Shown piece by piece: positions 17,252-26,618 of a stretch of 35,513 nt of DNA. Numbering within the stretch: the first letter of the stretch is position 1; every line of letters begins with the position of its first letter. The position numbers and the translations under genes were made by a program. Under the pieces are notes generated by a model. That model did not search any database and was not told where the DNA came from. It saw only the letters and a list, made by a program, of their open reading frames with translations. The stretch is from an uncultured Sutterella sp. (lineage in GTDB: Bacteria; Pseudomonadota; Gammaproteobacteria; Burkholderiales; Burkholderiaceae_F), in assembly GCA_902493085.1 (NCBI GenBank), contig CABUOH010000001.1:1-35513 (forward strand), written 5' to 3'.

Positions 17252-18295
17252 ATGTTTGGATTCTTCCGCAATTACTTTTCCAATGACCTTGCCATTGACC
17301 TCGGCACCGCCAACACGCTCATTTACATGCGCGGCAAGGGCATCGTTCTGAATGAACCTAGCGTTGTTGCCATTCGCCAGGAAGGCGGTCCAAACGGGAA
17401 GACCACCATTCACGCCGTCGGGCACACAGCCAAACAAATGCTCGGGCGCGTACCCGGCAACATCAACGCCATCCGTCCGATGAAGGACGGCGTGATCGCC
17501 GATTTCACGGTGACCGAGCAGATGCTCAAGCAGTTCATCCGAATGGCTAGTCCCTCACGCCTTTTCGCACCGTCTCCGCGCATCATCATCTGCGTTCCCT
17601 GCGGCTCAACGCAGGTCGAACGCCGTGCGATCAAGGAAAGCGCCTTGGCCGCTGGCGCCTCCGAGGTCTACCTGATTGAAGAACCGATGGCCGCCGCCAT
17701 CGGGGCCGGCCTCCCTGTTAATGAAGCTGCCGGCTCCCTCGTCGTCGACATCGGCGGCGGCACGACCGAAGTGGGCCTTATTTCCCTTGGCGGCATGGTT
17801 TATGCCGGCTCCGTGCGCGTCGGCGGCGACAAGTTTGACCAAGCCATCATCAACTACATCCGCCGCAACTTCGGCATGCTCATCGGCGAACCGACAGCCG
17901 AGATGATCAAGAAAAAAATCGGTTCTGCCTTCCCGGGCTCCGAAGTCATGGAAATCGAAGTCAAGGGCCGCAACATTGCGGAAGGCGTCCCCCGCACCTT
18001 CACCGTCCACTCCAATGAAATTCTCGAGGCCCTCTCCGAACCGCTCAACCAGATCGTGGTCGCCGTCAAGAATGCGCTCGAGAAGACGCCGCCGGAACTC
18101 GGCGCAGACATTGCCGAACACGGCCTCATGCTGACGGGCGGCGGCGCCTTGCTTCGCGACCTAGACCAGCTTCTCAAGGAAGAGACCGGCCTGCCCGTGC
18201 ACGTTGCGGAAGAGCCGCTCAACTGCGTTGTAAAGGGCTGCGGCATCGCCTTGGAAAACATGGACAAGCTGCGCACCGCTTTCGCCGCCGGCTAA
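17252..18295 (+). CDS. mreB: Rod-shape determining actin homologue MreB
   Basis: 347-residue cytoskeletal ATPase that guides lateral cell-wall synthesis. It shows the phosphate-1 loop DLGTANTLIYMRGKGIVLNEPSVVAI, the PIRPMKDGVIADF-type segment, VDIGGGTTEVGLISLGG (phosphate-2) and LTGGGALLRDLDQLL (adenosine). Length is standard. It is the first gene of the mreB-mreC-mreD-mrdA-rodA-rlpA cluster, so the cell is probably rod-shaped or coccobacillary. The Shine-Dalgarno is weak. Confidence 0.97.
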   Translation: MFGFFRNYFSNDLAIDLGTANTLIYMRGKGIVLNEPSVVAIRQEGGPNGKTTIHAVGHTAKQMLGRVPGNINAIRPMKDGVIADFTVTEQMLKQFIRMASPSRLFAPSPRIIICVPCGSTQVERRAIKESALAAGASEVYLIEEPMAAAIGAGLPVNEAAGSLVVDIGGGTTEVGLISLGGMVYAGSVRVGGDKFDQAIINYIRRNFGMLIGEPTAEMIKKKIGSAFPGSEVMEIEVKGRNIAEGVPRTFTVHSNEILEALSEPLNQIVVAVKNALEKTPPELGADIAEHGLMLTGGGALLRDLDQLLKEETGLPVHVAEEPLNCVVKGCGIALENMDKLRTAFAAG

Positions 18296-18379
18296 CCGAC
18301 TCCCGGACTGCGCCTGAGGGATCGTCCCGAGCGCAATGTATGTTTCACTCGAAGGCAAGAATCCCGAGGACTGATCTTC

Positions 18380-19273
18380 ATGGAATACGGCCCGCCACCA
18401 CTCTTCAGACAGGGCATTTCTGCACGAGTCAGATTTTTGTTCTTCGTTCTGATCTGCGTCATTCTCATCTTGGTCGACGGGCGCCTGCGGTCACTCGACA
18501 ATTTTCGCAGCGCGGTGATCCGCTTTACCACCCCCATGGTGCATTTCGCCACCCTTCCCATCACATTGCTCGGCGAGGGCGAAGGATATTTCATCAGCAA
18601 AGTCAAGCTCAAGACCGCCAACGACCAGCTGCTCGAAAACAATCAGAAGCTCTCGCTCGAAGTCGCGCGCCTGCGTGAAATGCGCGAGGAAAACGAACGT
18701 CTTCGACAACTCGTCAACGCTGTTCCGCGTGGAGCCGACCGCGTAGTCACGGGCGAAGTGCTCGGCCGCGTCTCCGATCAGTTCACACGCCGTCTTCAGA
18801 TCAATCTCGGGGAAAAGAGCGGCATCATGCAAGGCATGCCCGTCATCGGTGCCTTCGGCATTTTGGGACAGATCACGCGCGTGGCTGCCACACAATCCGA
18901 AATCACCCTCATCACAGATCATCGCCAACGCATCGCAGTCATGAACGAGCGCACGGGCGAACGATACATTCTGGCGGGAACGGGAGAAGAGTTGATGGAC
19001 CTGCTCTTCGTGCAGCCGTCCGCCGACATCAAGGGCGGCGACCGACTGGTTACTTCGGGACTCGACAAAATCTTTCCCAGGCAGATCATGGTGGGCACCG
19101 TAAACGAAACCCTTCACAAACCCGGGGAAACCTACATGGCTGTATCGGTCATTCCTAGCGTCGAACTCGAGGACATCCAGTTTGCCACGGTCATTTTGAC
19201 AAATCCCAACGTCACGTCCGTCTTTGACAAGAAGGAGCAAGACGGCACCATCAGGCGCAGGGCCGGACGATGA
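18380..19273 (+). CDS. mreC: Rod-shape determining protein MreC
   Basis: 297-residue bitopic membrane protein of the elongasome, which activates PBP2. A cytoplasmic start with FRQGISARVRF leads to one membrane helix (about 16-36, LFFVLICVILILVDGRL). A coiled coil follows at about 75-110, then the beta-barrel domains with GRVSDQFTRRLQINLGEKSGI and PVIGAFGILGQI. Length is normal. GAGGA precedes the ATG by 9 bp. The 84-bp gap after mreB includes a small GGGA-TCG-TCCC hairpin of uncertain meaning. It overlaps mreD by 4 bp. Confidence 0.94.
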   Translation: MEYGPPPLFRQGISARVRFLFFVLICVILILVDGRLRSLDNFRSAVIRFTTPMVHFATLPITLLGEGEGYFISKVKLKTANDQLLENNQKLSLEVARLREMREENERLRQLVNAVPRGADRVVTGEVLGRVSDQFTRRLQINLGEKSGIMQGMPVIGAFGILGQITRVAATQSEITLITDHRQRIAVMNERTGERYILAGTGEELMDLLFVQPSADIKGGDRLVTSGLDKIFPRQIMVGTVNETLHKPGETYMAVSVIPSVELEDIQFATVILTNPNVTSVFDKKEQDGTIRRRAGR

Positions 19274-19809
19274 AGCAGTACAAAACCCTAGACTTGAACG
19301 ACGGCCGCGGGGGAGAGCACATTCAAACCCGGGCCCGCCCCCTATGGATCGTCTGCACGTTTCTGATCAGCTACCTGTTCAATCTGGCAGGCTCGACGGC
19401 GAACGTCCTCTGGCTCCCCGATCCGTTGGCACTCACGCTCATTTATTGGACCATCCATCATCCGCGGCACGTCGGCATGACCATCGCATTCATCTGCGGC
19501 CTTCTCATGGATGTGCAAAACGGCAGCGTGCTCGGCCAGCAGGCACTGGCCTACGTCATTCTGTCCTTCTCAGCCTATTCGCTGCACCGCAGACTGCCTT
19601 GGTTCGGTCTATTCGGCCAGGCGCTCCACATTCTGCCCCTTCTTCTAGTTTCGCAGATCGTTGTTCTGATGATCCGTCTGTGGTTTGACGGCCTATGGCC
19701 CGGTCTTCCCTGGTTCCTGCAGAGCTTCACGAGCGCCGCCTTGTGGCCGGCTGCCTCTCTCATGCTCTCTCTGCCGGAGAGACGATCGCTCGAACGAGAG
19801 TCGGCATAA
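19270..19809 (+). CDS. mreD: Rod-shape determining protein MreD
   Basis: 179-residue polytopic membrane protein with about five helices. The family signature region is LWLPDPLALTLIYWTIHHPRHVGMTIAFICGLLMDVQNGSVLGQQALAY, broken here only by natural turns. It is a component of the MreBCD-RodA-PBP2 complex. The ATG overlaps the mreC stop (ATGA). The assignment rests on this signature plus position. Confidence 0.92.
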   Translation: MKQYKTLDLNDGRGGEHIQTRARPLWIVCTFLISYLFNLAGSTANVLWLPDPLALTLIYWTIHHPRHVGMTIAFICGLLMDVQNGSVLGQQALAYVILSFSAYSLHRRLPWFGLFGQALHILPLLLVSQIVVLMIRLWFDGLWPGLPWFLQSFTSAALWPAASLMLSLPERRSLERESA

Positions 19810-19824
19810 GGGAGAATCGGCAAG

Positions 19825-21720
19825 GTGGCTCTGGACTTCAAGCAAGTCGACGCGGACCTAGGTCCCTTCAGAAAGCGTCTGCTCTTCGTTTTTTTTCTGG
19901 TGATCGTACTCTTCTGCGTTCTGATCGGACGCTTTGCATGGCTTCAGATCATCAACAAGAACGCCTACAAGGAACGTGCGGAGAAAAACCGCACGGTCAC
20001 CGTCGTGTCTCAAGCCGCCCGCGGCCTCATCTACGATCGAAACGGCCAGCTGCTCGCCAAGAACATCCTGGCCTACTCTCTGGAAATCACGCCGGACAAG
20101 GTATCCGATGTTGCCCAAACCATCGACGCACTCTCGGAGATCATCCCTATTACGACGGCGGACCGCCGCCGCTTCGTCCGCCTGCGCGAAGATCTCAATC
20201 GCTACGACTCCATACCGATTCGTCAGGAGCTAACCGACGAGGAAGTCGCCGTCTTCACCGGACAACAGTGGAGATTTCCGGGCGTCGAAATCAACCAACG
20301 CGAATACCGCGTGTATCCGAACGGCGCCGTAGGCAGTCACATTCTCGGCTACATCGGTTCGCTTTCACAGTCGGACAAGAAACGCCTGATCAGCGAAGGC
20401 CTCATTGACGACTATGAAGGCGAACGCGTCATCGGCAAAGTCGGCATTGAGCGCAGCTACGAAAACATCCTGCACGGCATCCCCGGTCACGAAACGCTTG
20501 AAATCACGGCGGGCGGCCACGCCGTGCGCTCGCTAGCCTTCGAGCCGCCGAAGGCAGGCAAGAACCTGCAGCTGACGATCGACATGAACCTTCAGCGTGT
20601 CGCGGAAAACGCCATGAAGGGGAAGGTAGGCGCCATCATCGCGATTCAACCCAAGACTGGTGAGATCCTCTCCTTCGTCTCCATGCCGACCTATGATCCG
20701 AACCTCTTCCCGGGCGGCATCGACCCGAAGTCCTGGTCTCAGCTCAACACTGCCGAAACCAAGCCTCTTCTCAACCGCGCCATGAGAGGCCTCTACCCGA
20801 TCGGCTCGACGTACAAGCCGTTTGTCGCGCTTGCCGGTCTCGAAACCGGAGCTACGACGGCGGACTTCATCCTCGACGACACCGGCGTCTTCACGCTCGG
20901 CAAGCACAGATTCCGCGACATGAGCGGCGTTCCCAAAGGCAGGCTTGATCTGCGCAAATCAATCGCCGTTTCGTCCGACGTTTACTACTACTGGCTCGCC
21001 ACCCGCATGGGCGTCGACACCATCCATGACTTCATGGTGCCGTGGGGCTTCGGCCAGAAAACCGGAATTGATCTGGTGGGCGAACAAACCGGCCTATTGC
21101 CCAGCCGTGAATGGAAGGAGGCCCGCATCAAGCAGCCTTGGATGATCGGCGACACGCCGTCGATAGGCATAGGACAAGGCTACAACGCCTTTACACTTCT
21201 GCAGCTTGCACACGCCACGTCTACGCTGGCCAACCGCGGCATCGTGATGACACCTCACCTTGTCAAGCGAATCACGGACCCATCCACAAATGTGATTGAA
21301 GACGTCCCCGTCAAGCCCGCCACGGTCATTCCTCTCAAGCCTAAAAACGTCGAAACTGTGATTGCCGGCATGACGGATGTCGCCACCAAAGGCACGGCTC
21401 GCTTCGTCTTCAAAGGCGTGCCCTACACCGTTGCCTGCAAAACAGGCACCGCACAGGTTGTCACCATTGCTCAGGACGACAAGTACGACGCTAAGAAACT
21501 GGCCAGGAAACACCACGACCACGCGCTTTTCATTGCCTTTGCACCGGCCCGGAACCCGCGCATAGCGCTTGCCGTGCTAGTTGAAAACGGCGGCTTCGGC
21601 GCCCAGGCCGCCGCGCCCGTCGCACGCCAACTCATTGACTACTGGCTCACCGGCGCAAATTCGCTCGACCTTCCGCCGCCGAAGGGTGTTCCTCTCATCA
21701 CGCAACGGCGCAACCGCTGA
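19825..21720 (+). CDS. mrdA: Penicillin-binding protein 2 (elongation transpeptidase)
   Basis: 631-residue class B PBP that crosslinks lateral wall peptidoglycan with RodA. It has one N-terminal membrane helix (about 22-44) and a dimerisation domain with AARGLIYDRNGQLLA. The transpeptidase domain carries the nucleophile S328 in GSTYKP, SSD (in AVSSDVYYY, the SxD form usual for PBP2) and KTGTAQ. The start is GTG behind AAGGGAGA. Spacing is 15 bp after mreD and 14 bp before rodA. Length is close to E. coli PBP2 (633). Confidence 0.96.
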   Translation: MALDFKQVDADLGPFRKRLLFVFFLVIVLFCVLIGRFAWLQIINKNAYKERAEKNRTVTVVSQAARGLIYDRNGQLLAKNILAYSLEITPDKVSDVAQTIDALSEIIPITTADRRRFVRLREDLNRYDSIPIRQELTDEEVAVFTGQQWRFPGVEINQREYRVYPNGAVGSHILGYIGSLSQSDKKRLISEGLIDDYEGERVIGKVGIERSYENILHGIPGHETLEITAGGHAVRSLAFEPPKAGKNLQLTIDMNLQRVAENAMKGKVGAIIAIQPKTGEILSFVSMPTYDPNLFPGGIDPKSWSQLNTAETKPLLNRAMRGLYPIGSTYKPFVALAGLETGATTADFILDDTGVFTLGKHRFRDMSGVPKGRLDLRKSIAVSSDVYYYWLATRMGVDTIHDFMVPWGFGQKTGIDLVGEQTGLLPSREWKEARIKQPWMIGDTPSIGIGQGYNAFTLLQLAHATSTLANRGIVMTPHLVKRITDPSTNVIEDVPVKPATVIPLKPKNVETVIAGMTDVATKGTARFVFKGVPYTVACKTGTAQVVTIAQDDKYDAKKLARKHHDHALFIAFAPARNPRIALAVLVENGGFGAQAAAPVARQLIDYWLTGANSLDLPPPKGVPLITQRRNR

Positions 21721-21734
21721 GGAGCGCTCTTGAC

Positions 21735-22847
21735 ATGATTGAAACCGTTTCCAGAACCAGCTACGCGGTCCTTCGGTACCTGGCCACTCGCCTGTTGCGC
21801 ATCGACCTGATGCTGCTCGCTCTCGTTGTCACCCTGACAACGATCGGCTTCATCGCACTGTTCTCTGCAGGCTACAGTTTTCCATGGCGCATCGAGGGCC
21901 AGATACGAAACATCGCCATTGCGAGTGTCGTCATGTTGGTCGTGTCATGCATTCCCGTAAAGATCTTCCAGAAAGCGACCGTATCGATCTTCATCATAGG
22001 TTGCGTGTTGCTTCTTCTGACGCACTTCTTCGGCGTCACCGTCAAAGGCGCCACACGCTGGCTCAACGTTGGCGTGCGCATACAGCCATCGGAGATCATG
22101 AAGCTCGCCGTTCCGATGATGCTCGCCTGGTACTACAACATCAGGGGAGAAAACGTCTGCAATTGGGATCATCTCGCCGCTTTCGCCATGATGGCCGTGC
22201 CGGTCGGCCTCATCATGAAACAGCCAGACCTCGGCACCTCGATTCTTGTGCTCATCGCCGGCGCATCCGTCATTTTCTTCGCCGGACTCAGCAAGCGCAT
22301 ACTGCTTTCGCTCACTGGTATTCTGATTTTGTCACTGCCGGTCATTTGGAATCTGATGCACGACTACCAACGCCAGCGCGTACTCACTCTGCTTGATCCG
22401 TCCAGCGATCCTCTCGGCAAGGGTTTCCACATCCTGCAGGCTCTCATCGCCATCGGCTCTGGCGGCTTCTCAGGCAAAGGCTGGATGGAAGGTACGCAAG
22501 CCCACCTAGACTTCATTCCTGAACGCACAAGCGACTTCCTCTTCGCCGTTTTCAGCGAAGAGTTCGGATTCGTGGGCAATCTCGTGCTGCTCGCGCTTTA
22601 CACAGCCCTCATCGGACGCAGTTTCTACATCGCAGCCTACGCCGAAACACGCTTCGCCCGGCTGCTTGCGGGGGCGATCGGCTGCATCTTCTTTACCTAT
22701 ACCTTCGTCAACATGGGCATGGTCAGTGGTATTCTGCCCGTGGTAGGCGTGCCGCTGCCTTTCATGAGCTATGGCGGCACAGCCCTTCTCATCCTCGGCG
22801 TCTGCACGGGTATCCTGCTGTCCATCTCCGCCGAGTCCAAGCATTGA
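21735..22847 (+). CDS. rodA: SEDS glycosyltransferase RodA
   Basis: 370-residue peptidoglycan polymerase of the SEDS family, the partner of PBP2. About ten membrane helices are visible. Signatures include GATRWLNVGVRIQPSEIMKLAVPM, KQPDLGTSILVLIAGASVIFFAGL, ERTSDFLFAVFSEEFGFVG and the terminal GVPLPFMSYGGTALL. The length is typical. GGAG lies 11 bp before the ATG. Confidence 0.96.
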   Translation: MIETVSRTSYAVLRYLATRLLRIDLMLLALVVTLTTIGFIALFSAGYSFPWRIEGQIRNIAIASVVMLVVSCIPVKIFQKATVSIFIIGCVLLLLTHFFGVTVKGATRWLNVGVRIQPSEIMKLAVPMMLAWYYNIRGENVCNWDHLAAFAMMAVPVGLIMKQPDLGTSILVLIAGASVIFFAGLSKRILLSLTGILILSLPVIWNLMHDYQRQRVLTLLDPSSDPLGKGFHILQALIAIGSGGFSGKGWMEGTQAHLDFIPERTSDFLFAVFSEEFGFVGNLVLLALYTALIGRSFYIAAYAETRFARLLAGAIGCIFFTYTFVNMGMVSGILPVVGVPLPFMSYGGTALLILGVCTGILLSISAESKH

Positions 22848-22881
22848 CTTGCTGCATCAGAAAAGAGCTTGCGCCACTTCC

Positions 22882-23760
22882 ATGAAAAAACTTTGCCTCG
22901 CCGCCGTTACGGTCGTTACCGTGCTTCTGTTGAGCGCCTGTTCCACAGGCTCCAAGTATTATCAGCACGACGGACCACCGTCCTCGTCAACTGAGCTTGA
23001 CACGACGAATGCCACGCCACGAGTCGAGCATTTCTACCCGGCTTCGCTGCGTCCTTACACAGTCATGGGTCAGCGCTATGTACCCATCACAAGCGACGTC
23101 AAGATGACCCAGACCGGCATAGCCTCTTGGTACGGCAAACAGTTCCACGGCAACAAGACGGCCATCGGCGAAATATACGACATGCACGCCATGTCTGCTG
23201 CTCACCCCACGATGCCGTTGCCGAGCTATGCACGCGTCACCAATCTTGAAAATAGTCGCTTTGTCATTGTGCGCGTCAACGACCGCGGTCCTTTTCTCCA
23301 CAACCGCGTCATGGATCTGTCCTACGCAGCCGCCACTGCACTTGGCTATGCCGACAAGGGCACTGCGCGCGTGAAAGTGGAGCGCCTGACCAATCAGGAA
23401 ATTGCCGCCGGCACGTGGAAGTCCGGCCAGGATCTTGCATCCTCCTCCGGCGCCTCAACTCAACCCCAGACGCCCAACCTGTCCGGCACGACTGCCGCCA
23501 ATACCATCGTGACTGAGCCCGCCCCCGGCTGGAGCGTGCAAATCGGCTTTTTCACAGAGCGCGACAACGCACTCGCCTATGCTGCTCATGCCGAGGCCGT
23601 ACTGGCTTCGACTGCCTTCCCCCAAAGCGCCCGCCTTGTTCGCGACCAAGGCGGCTATCGCGTCGTACTCGGCAGCGGCATGTCCCTCAATGAAGCACGT
23701 TCAGCCGCCATGCAGATCAAAGACATCATCGGCAGCGGTGCTTTTGCTGTTCAGAAATAA
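22882..23760 (+). CDS. rlpA: RlpA septal/lytic transglycosylase lipoprotein
   Basis: 292-residue lipoprotein. I use the ATG at 22882 because it gives a proper lipoprotein signal peptide (MKKLCLAAVTVVTVLLLSAC, lipidated C20), rather than upstream starts that overlap rodA. The double-psi beta-barrel domain follows with GIASWYGKQFHGNKTAIGE and VRVNDRGPFLHNRVMDLSYAAA, where the DRGPF Asp is catalytic in RlpA. A SPOR domain (about 215-290) ends the protein and should bind denuded glycan at the septum. The linker is Ser/Thr/Pro-rich. It sits at the end of the mre operon, as in many proteobacteria. Confidence 0.93.
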   Translation: MKKLCLAAVTVVTVLLLSACSTGSKYYQHDGPPSSSTELDTTNATPRVEHFYPASLRPYTVMGQRYVPITSDVKMTQTGIASWYGKQFHGNKTAIGEIYDMHAMSAAHPTMPLPSYARVTNLENSRFVIVRVNDRGPFLHNRVMDLSYAAATALGYADKGTARVKVERLTNQEIAAGTWKSGQDLASSSGASTQPQTPNLSGTTAANTIVTEPAPGWSVQIGFFTERDNALAYAAHAEAVLASTAFPQSARLVRDQGGYRVVLGSGMSLNEARSAAMQIKDIIGSGAFAVQK

Positions 23761-23801
23761 CCTCTCAAGCTTTTGAAAGAAATACTCGTCGAGGAAATCA
23801 C

Positions 23802-25220
23802 ATGCTGCTTCCGTCCAATGTCTACGAATCCATCCACCGCGCGTGGACGGGTGACACCCTTGAAGGCCTCATGGACTTCATCCGAATTCCCGCCAAATCC
23901 CGCGCCTTCAACCCCAGCTGGGAAACCGACGGCATTCTGAAACGCGCACTCGAGGACTCGGCCCGATGGGGGCGTCGCCTGCTGCCCGCTGCTGAATTTG
24001 AAATCATCGAAAAATCCGGCATTCCGCCGGCACTTTTCATTCGCATTCCCGCATCAGGCAACCACACTGGCAAGCCTGCATTCTTTTACGGACATCTCGA
24101 CAAACAGCCTGAAACCGTCGGCTGGAATGAAGGCCTCGGCCCCTGGACGCCCGTCGTGCGCGATGGCCGTCTCTACGGCCGCGGAGGCGTTGACGACGGC
24201 TACAACTACTACCTGACGCTTACCGCCGTGAAGGCGCTGAAAGATGCCGGCATTGCACATCCAGAGATATTCTGTCTTTATGAGACGGACGAAGAATCCG
24301 GCTCCCGTGATCTCGTTCAGTACATTCAGGCGCTAGCCCCGCGCATCGGCACGCCGGCCTTCATTGCCATCGCCGACCTCGGTTGCAACGACATGAAACG
24401 CGTCTGGCTCACCCAGTCATTGCGGGGCACGGTCTCGCTCACGGTCGATGTGCGCGTGCTCGACACGCCGTCGCATTCCGGCTTGGCCGGCGGTGTCGTG
24501 CCGAGCTCCTTCCGCATCATGCGCGCACTGTTGGCGCGCATTGAGGACGCTCAGACGGGTGAGCTTCTGTTGCCCGAGCTCAACTGCGAAGTGCCCGAAG
24601 ACATTCTCGACAGTCTCCGCTCTCTTGCTCAAGAAAGCGATGTACGCCAATGCTTCGACTGGACCGGCGACACGCATGCCCAAGCAGAAACCGCGTTTGA
24701 GGCTCTACTCGCGAACACCTGGAAGCCCTCCATGTGCGTGGTGGGTGCCGACGGCCTGCCGCCATGCGACAACGCTGGCAACGTGCTCCGCTCCAACACC
24801 TCGCTTCGCCTCTCCTTCAGAACGCCGCCTCTTGTCGACGCAAAGGCGGCTCTCCAGACCATCATCCGCGTTCTGACTACAAACGTGCCCTGCGGCGCTC
24901 AGGTGAGCGTAAGCCGCGCGGAGGCCGCTTCCGGCTTTGTGTCTGCACTGCCCACCGGCTGGCTTCGCAATACGCTGGAAAATGCCGGCGAAGCAATCTT
25001 CGGCAACAGCACAGGCTATCTCTTCTGCGGTGCCTCCATCGGCACCCTGCCCGCCTTCAAGGCTGCATTTCCTGAGAGTCCTTTCGTCAACACCGGAGCA
25101 CTTGGCCCCGCATGCAACGCACATGCGCCCAACGAATGGCTGGATCTTGCATACGCCGAAAAGCTTACCTGCATCTTCGCCGAACTCATCGCAGGCATTC
25201 CGCGCGGAGACCAAGCATGA
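23802..25220 (+). CDS. M20 family metallopeptidase
   Basis: 472-residue zinc-dependent peptidase or dipeptidase of the M20 family. Metal and catalytic residues are in place: YGHLDKQPE (His ligand and neighbouring Asp), GRGGVDDGYNYY (bridging Asp), YETDEESGSRD (general base Glu-Glu), IAIADLGCND (Asp) and the late His in CNAHAPNEW. A dimerisation domain interrupts the catalytic one at about 210-320. There is no signal peptide, so it is cytosolic. GAGGAAA precedes the ATG. It is coupled to the next small gene by an ATGA overlap. The substrate is not predictable beyond small peptides. Confidence 0.9.
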   Translation: MLLPSNVYESIHRAWTGDTLEGLMDFIRIPAKSRAFNPSWETDGILKRALEDSARWGRRLLPAAEFEIIEKSGIPPALFIRIPASGNHTGKPAFFYGHLDKQPETVGWNEGLGPWTPVVRDGRLYGRGGVDDGYNYYLTLTAVKALKDAGIAHPEIFCLYETDEESGSRDLVQYIQALAPRIGTPAFIAIADLGCNDMKRVWLTQSLRGTVSLTVDVRVLDTPSHSGLAGGVVPSSFRIMRALLARIEDAQTGELLLPELNCEVPEDILDSLRSLAQESDVRQCFDWTGDTHAQAETAFEALLANTWKPSMCVVGADGLPPCDNAGNVLRSNTSLRLSFRTPPLVDAKAALQTIIRVLTTNVPCGAQVSVSRAEAASGFVSALPTGWLRNTLENAGEAIFGNSTGYLFCGASIGTLPAFKAAFPESPFVNTGALGPACNAHAPNEWLDLAYAEKLTCIFAELIAGIPRGDQA

Positions 25221-25432
25221 GGAGAGACTGCGTCACGCAAATCATCGTCGACTGGGGCGGCGGCGAATGGGAAAACTTCGCCACACCGTTTGAAGCTGAG
25301 CAGTTCATCAATGCAATGCTGGATGAACTCGACATCCCGAAGGCCGCCTGGCGTGAGGACATGCAAGGCAACAAGAAATGGGATTACGAAATCGTCGAGG
25401 ACGACAACGGCCTCATCAAACTCGTGGATTGA
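25217..25432 (+). CDS. Small acidic protein of unknown function
   Basis: 71-residue protein that I do not recognise. It is acidic and Trp-rich (DWGGGEWENF, KAAWRED, KKWDYEIVEDD) with no Cys pair, signal peptide or membrane segment. The ATG overlaps the M20 peptidase stop (ATGA) and the HIT gene follows after 13 bp, so it is embedded in a three-gene operon and very likely translated. The C-terminus looks like a small beta sheet (YEIVEDDNGLIKLVD). Confidence 0.65.
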   Translation: MRRDCVTQIIVDWGGGEWENFATPFEAEQFINAMLDELDIPKAAWREDMQGNKKWDYEIVEDDNGLIKLVD

Positions 25433-25445
25433 CGGAGAACTTCAG

Positions 25446-25877
25446 ATGACCTGCCCCCTTTGCACGAACCACGCACAATCCGAAATTTGGCGCAACAGCA
25501 ATTTTTACCTCATTGATGCGGAGGACCCAAGATTTCCCTGCTATCTCAGGATAGTTTCATGTCGACATGTTCCGGAAATGTCCTCACTCACGCCTGAAGA
25601 ACGAATACAGCTTTGGGACATTCTCAACGCGGTGGAGGAGGAAATCATCAAGGCTCTGCATCCGCACAAAGTAAATCTCGCGCAGTTCGGCAACATGGTT
25701 CCTCACCTGCACTGGCACGTCATTGCCCGTTGGAGGGACGACACGCATTTTCCGGAATGCCCTTGGGGGCCAGCGCAGCGCAACGTTCCTGAAGCGATTC
25801 AATCCGAACGCCGCCTCAGAACGGAAGCACTCAAGCCCGTGCTTCGCGAAGTGCTTGAAAAACGTTTTGGGAACTGA
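25446..25877 (+). CDS. HIT family nucleotide hydrolase/transferase
   Basis: 143-residue histidine-triad protein. The start is set by GGAGAA just upstream and an N-terminal CPLC, which is common in HIT proteins. The triad is HLHWHVIARW (about 92-101). HIT proteins hydrolyse nucleoside phosphoramidates or dinucleoside polyphosphates; the subtype is not clear. Its stop codon is directly abutted by the convergent stop of the SPOR gene, with no bases between. Confidence 0.88.
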   Translation: MTCPLCTNHAQSEIWRNSNFYLIDAEDPRFPCYLRIVSCRHVPEMSSLTPEERIQLWDILNAVEEEIIKALHPHKVNLAQFGNMVPHLHWHVIARWRDDTHFPECPWGPAQRNVPEAIQSERRLRTEALKPVLREVLEKRFGN

Positions 25878-26618
25878 TCACAATTCCTTTGGACATACGC
25901 TCAGGCCGATCTTCTCGGCCTTTGAGCGCTTGAGCAAAGCCCTGACCTGCTCTTCGCCGACTCCGTTGAAGACTAGTGCGACGCGTTTGACCGCAACGTT
26001 GTTGTACCGCGTCACCCTGACGTTCGTAAGACCATTGTCAAGCGCAAACTTCTTTGACCAGAGTTCGGCCGACTTCTCGTCGGCAAAGGTCTCCACCACC
26101 AGTGCATGGCCGCCCGCCTCCAATGCTGCGATCGAACAATTCTCCGCAGCATCCCTGCAAAGCGCCTCGAGGCTCTTCCGAGCCTTCTGCCGCGTAAACG
26201 GTCCAACATAGACGGCGTAGCGCGTGTCACTGTAGGGAATGATGGTCAACTGCCCCATTACGTCTACTTTCTCAAAGAACCTACGGTATTTCGGCAGTTG
26301 CTTCTCCGGCAAAGGGCCGAAAACCACGCAACTCAATCCCGCCAACTTCGACTCGTTCACCGGCTCCAGCAACGGCGTCCCATCGTCATCATCCGCTGCC
26401 GTTGTCTTCGCAACAGCATCGTCCTGTACGATCGGAGCTTCAATCTTCAGATGATCCGGCTTCACGAGCTCGGGCGATCCATAAGCAAAATTGTCGACGC
26501 TCACGGTCTTGACCTCTCCGGAAGGAACGACCTCAGACGTTTGATGCCTCTCCATCCAAAACAAATAGCCTGCGACGCCCACAGCTGCCAGAAGAAGTGC
26601 AATGGCAATGTTTCTCAC
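25878..26618 (-). CDS. SPOR domain membrane protein
   Basis: 246-residue protein with one N-terminal membrane anchor (about 4-22, IAIALLLAAVGVAGYLFWM). A variable linker follows, with a C-terminal SPOR-like domain (about 95-180: VVFGPLPEKQLPKYRRFFEKV, then YAVYVGPFTRQKARKSLEAL) and a further repeat-like tail to the end. SPOR domains bind denuded septal peptidoglycan. The GTG start overlaps the coaX stop (GTGA), and a strong GGGAGG Shine-Dalgarno lies inside the coaX end. The birA-coaX-SPOR order is typical of Burkholderiales. Confidence 0.82.
   Translation of the reverse strand: MRNIAIALLLAAVGVAGYLFWMERHQTSEVVPSGEVKTVSVDNFAYGSPELVKPDHLKIEAPIVQDDAVAKTTAADDDDGTPLLEPVNESKLAGLSCVVFGPLPEKQLPKYRRFFEKVDVMGQLTIIPYSDTRYAVYVGPFTRQKARKSLEALCRDAAENCSIAALEAGGHALVVETFADEKSAELWSKKFALDNGLTNVRVTRYNNVAVKRVALVFNGVGEEQVRALLKRSKAEKIGLSVCPKEL

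Noticed and set aside
22771..22881. Upstream start for RlpA inside rodA
   Set aside because: It would bury the lipoprotein signal peptide. The ATG at 22882 gives an ideal lipobox.
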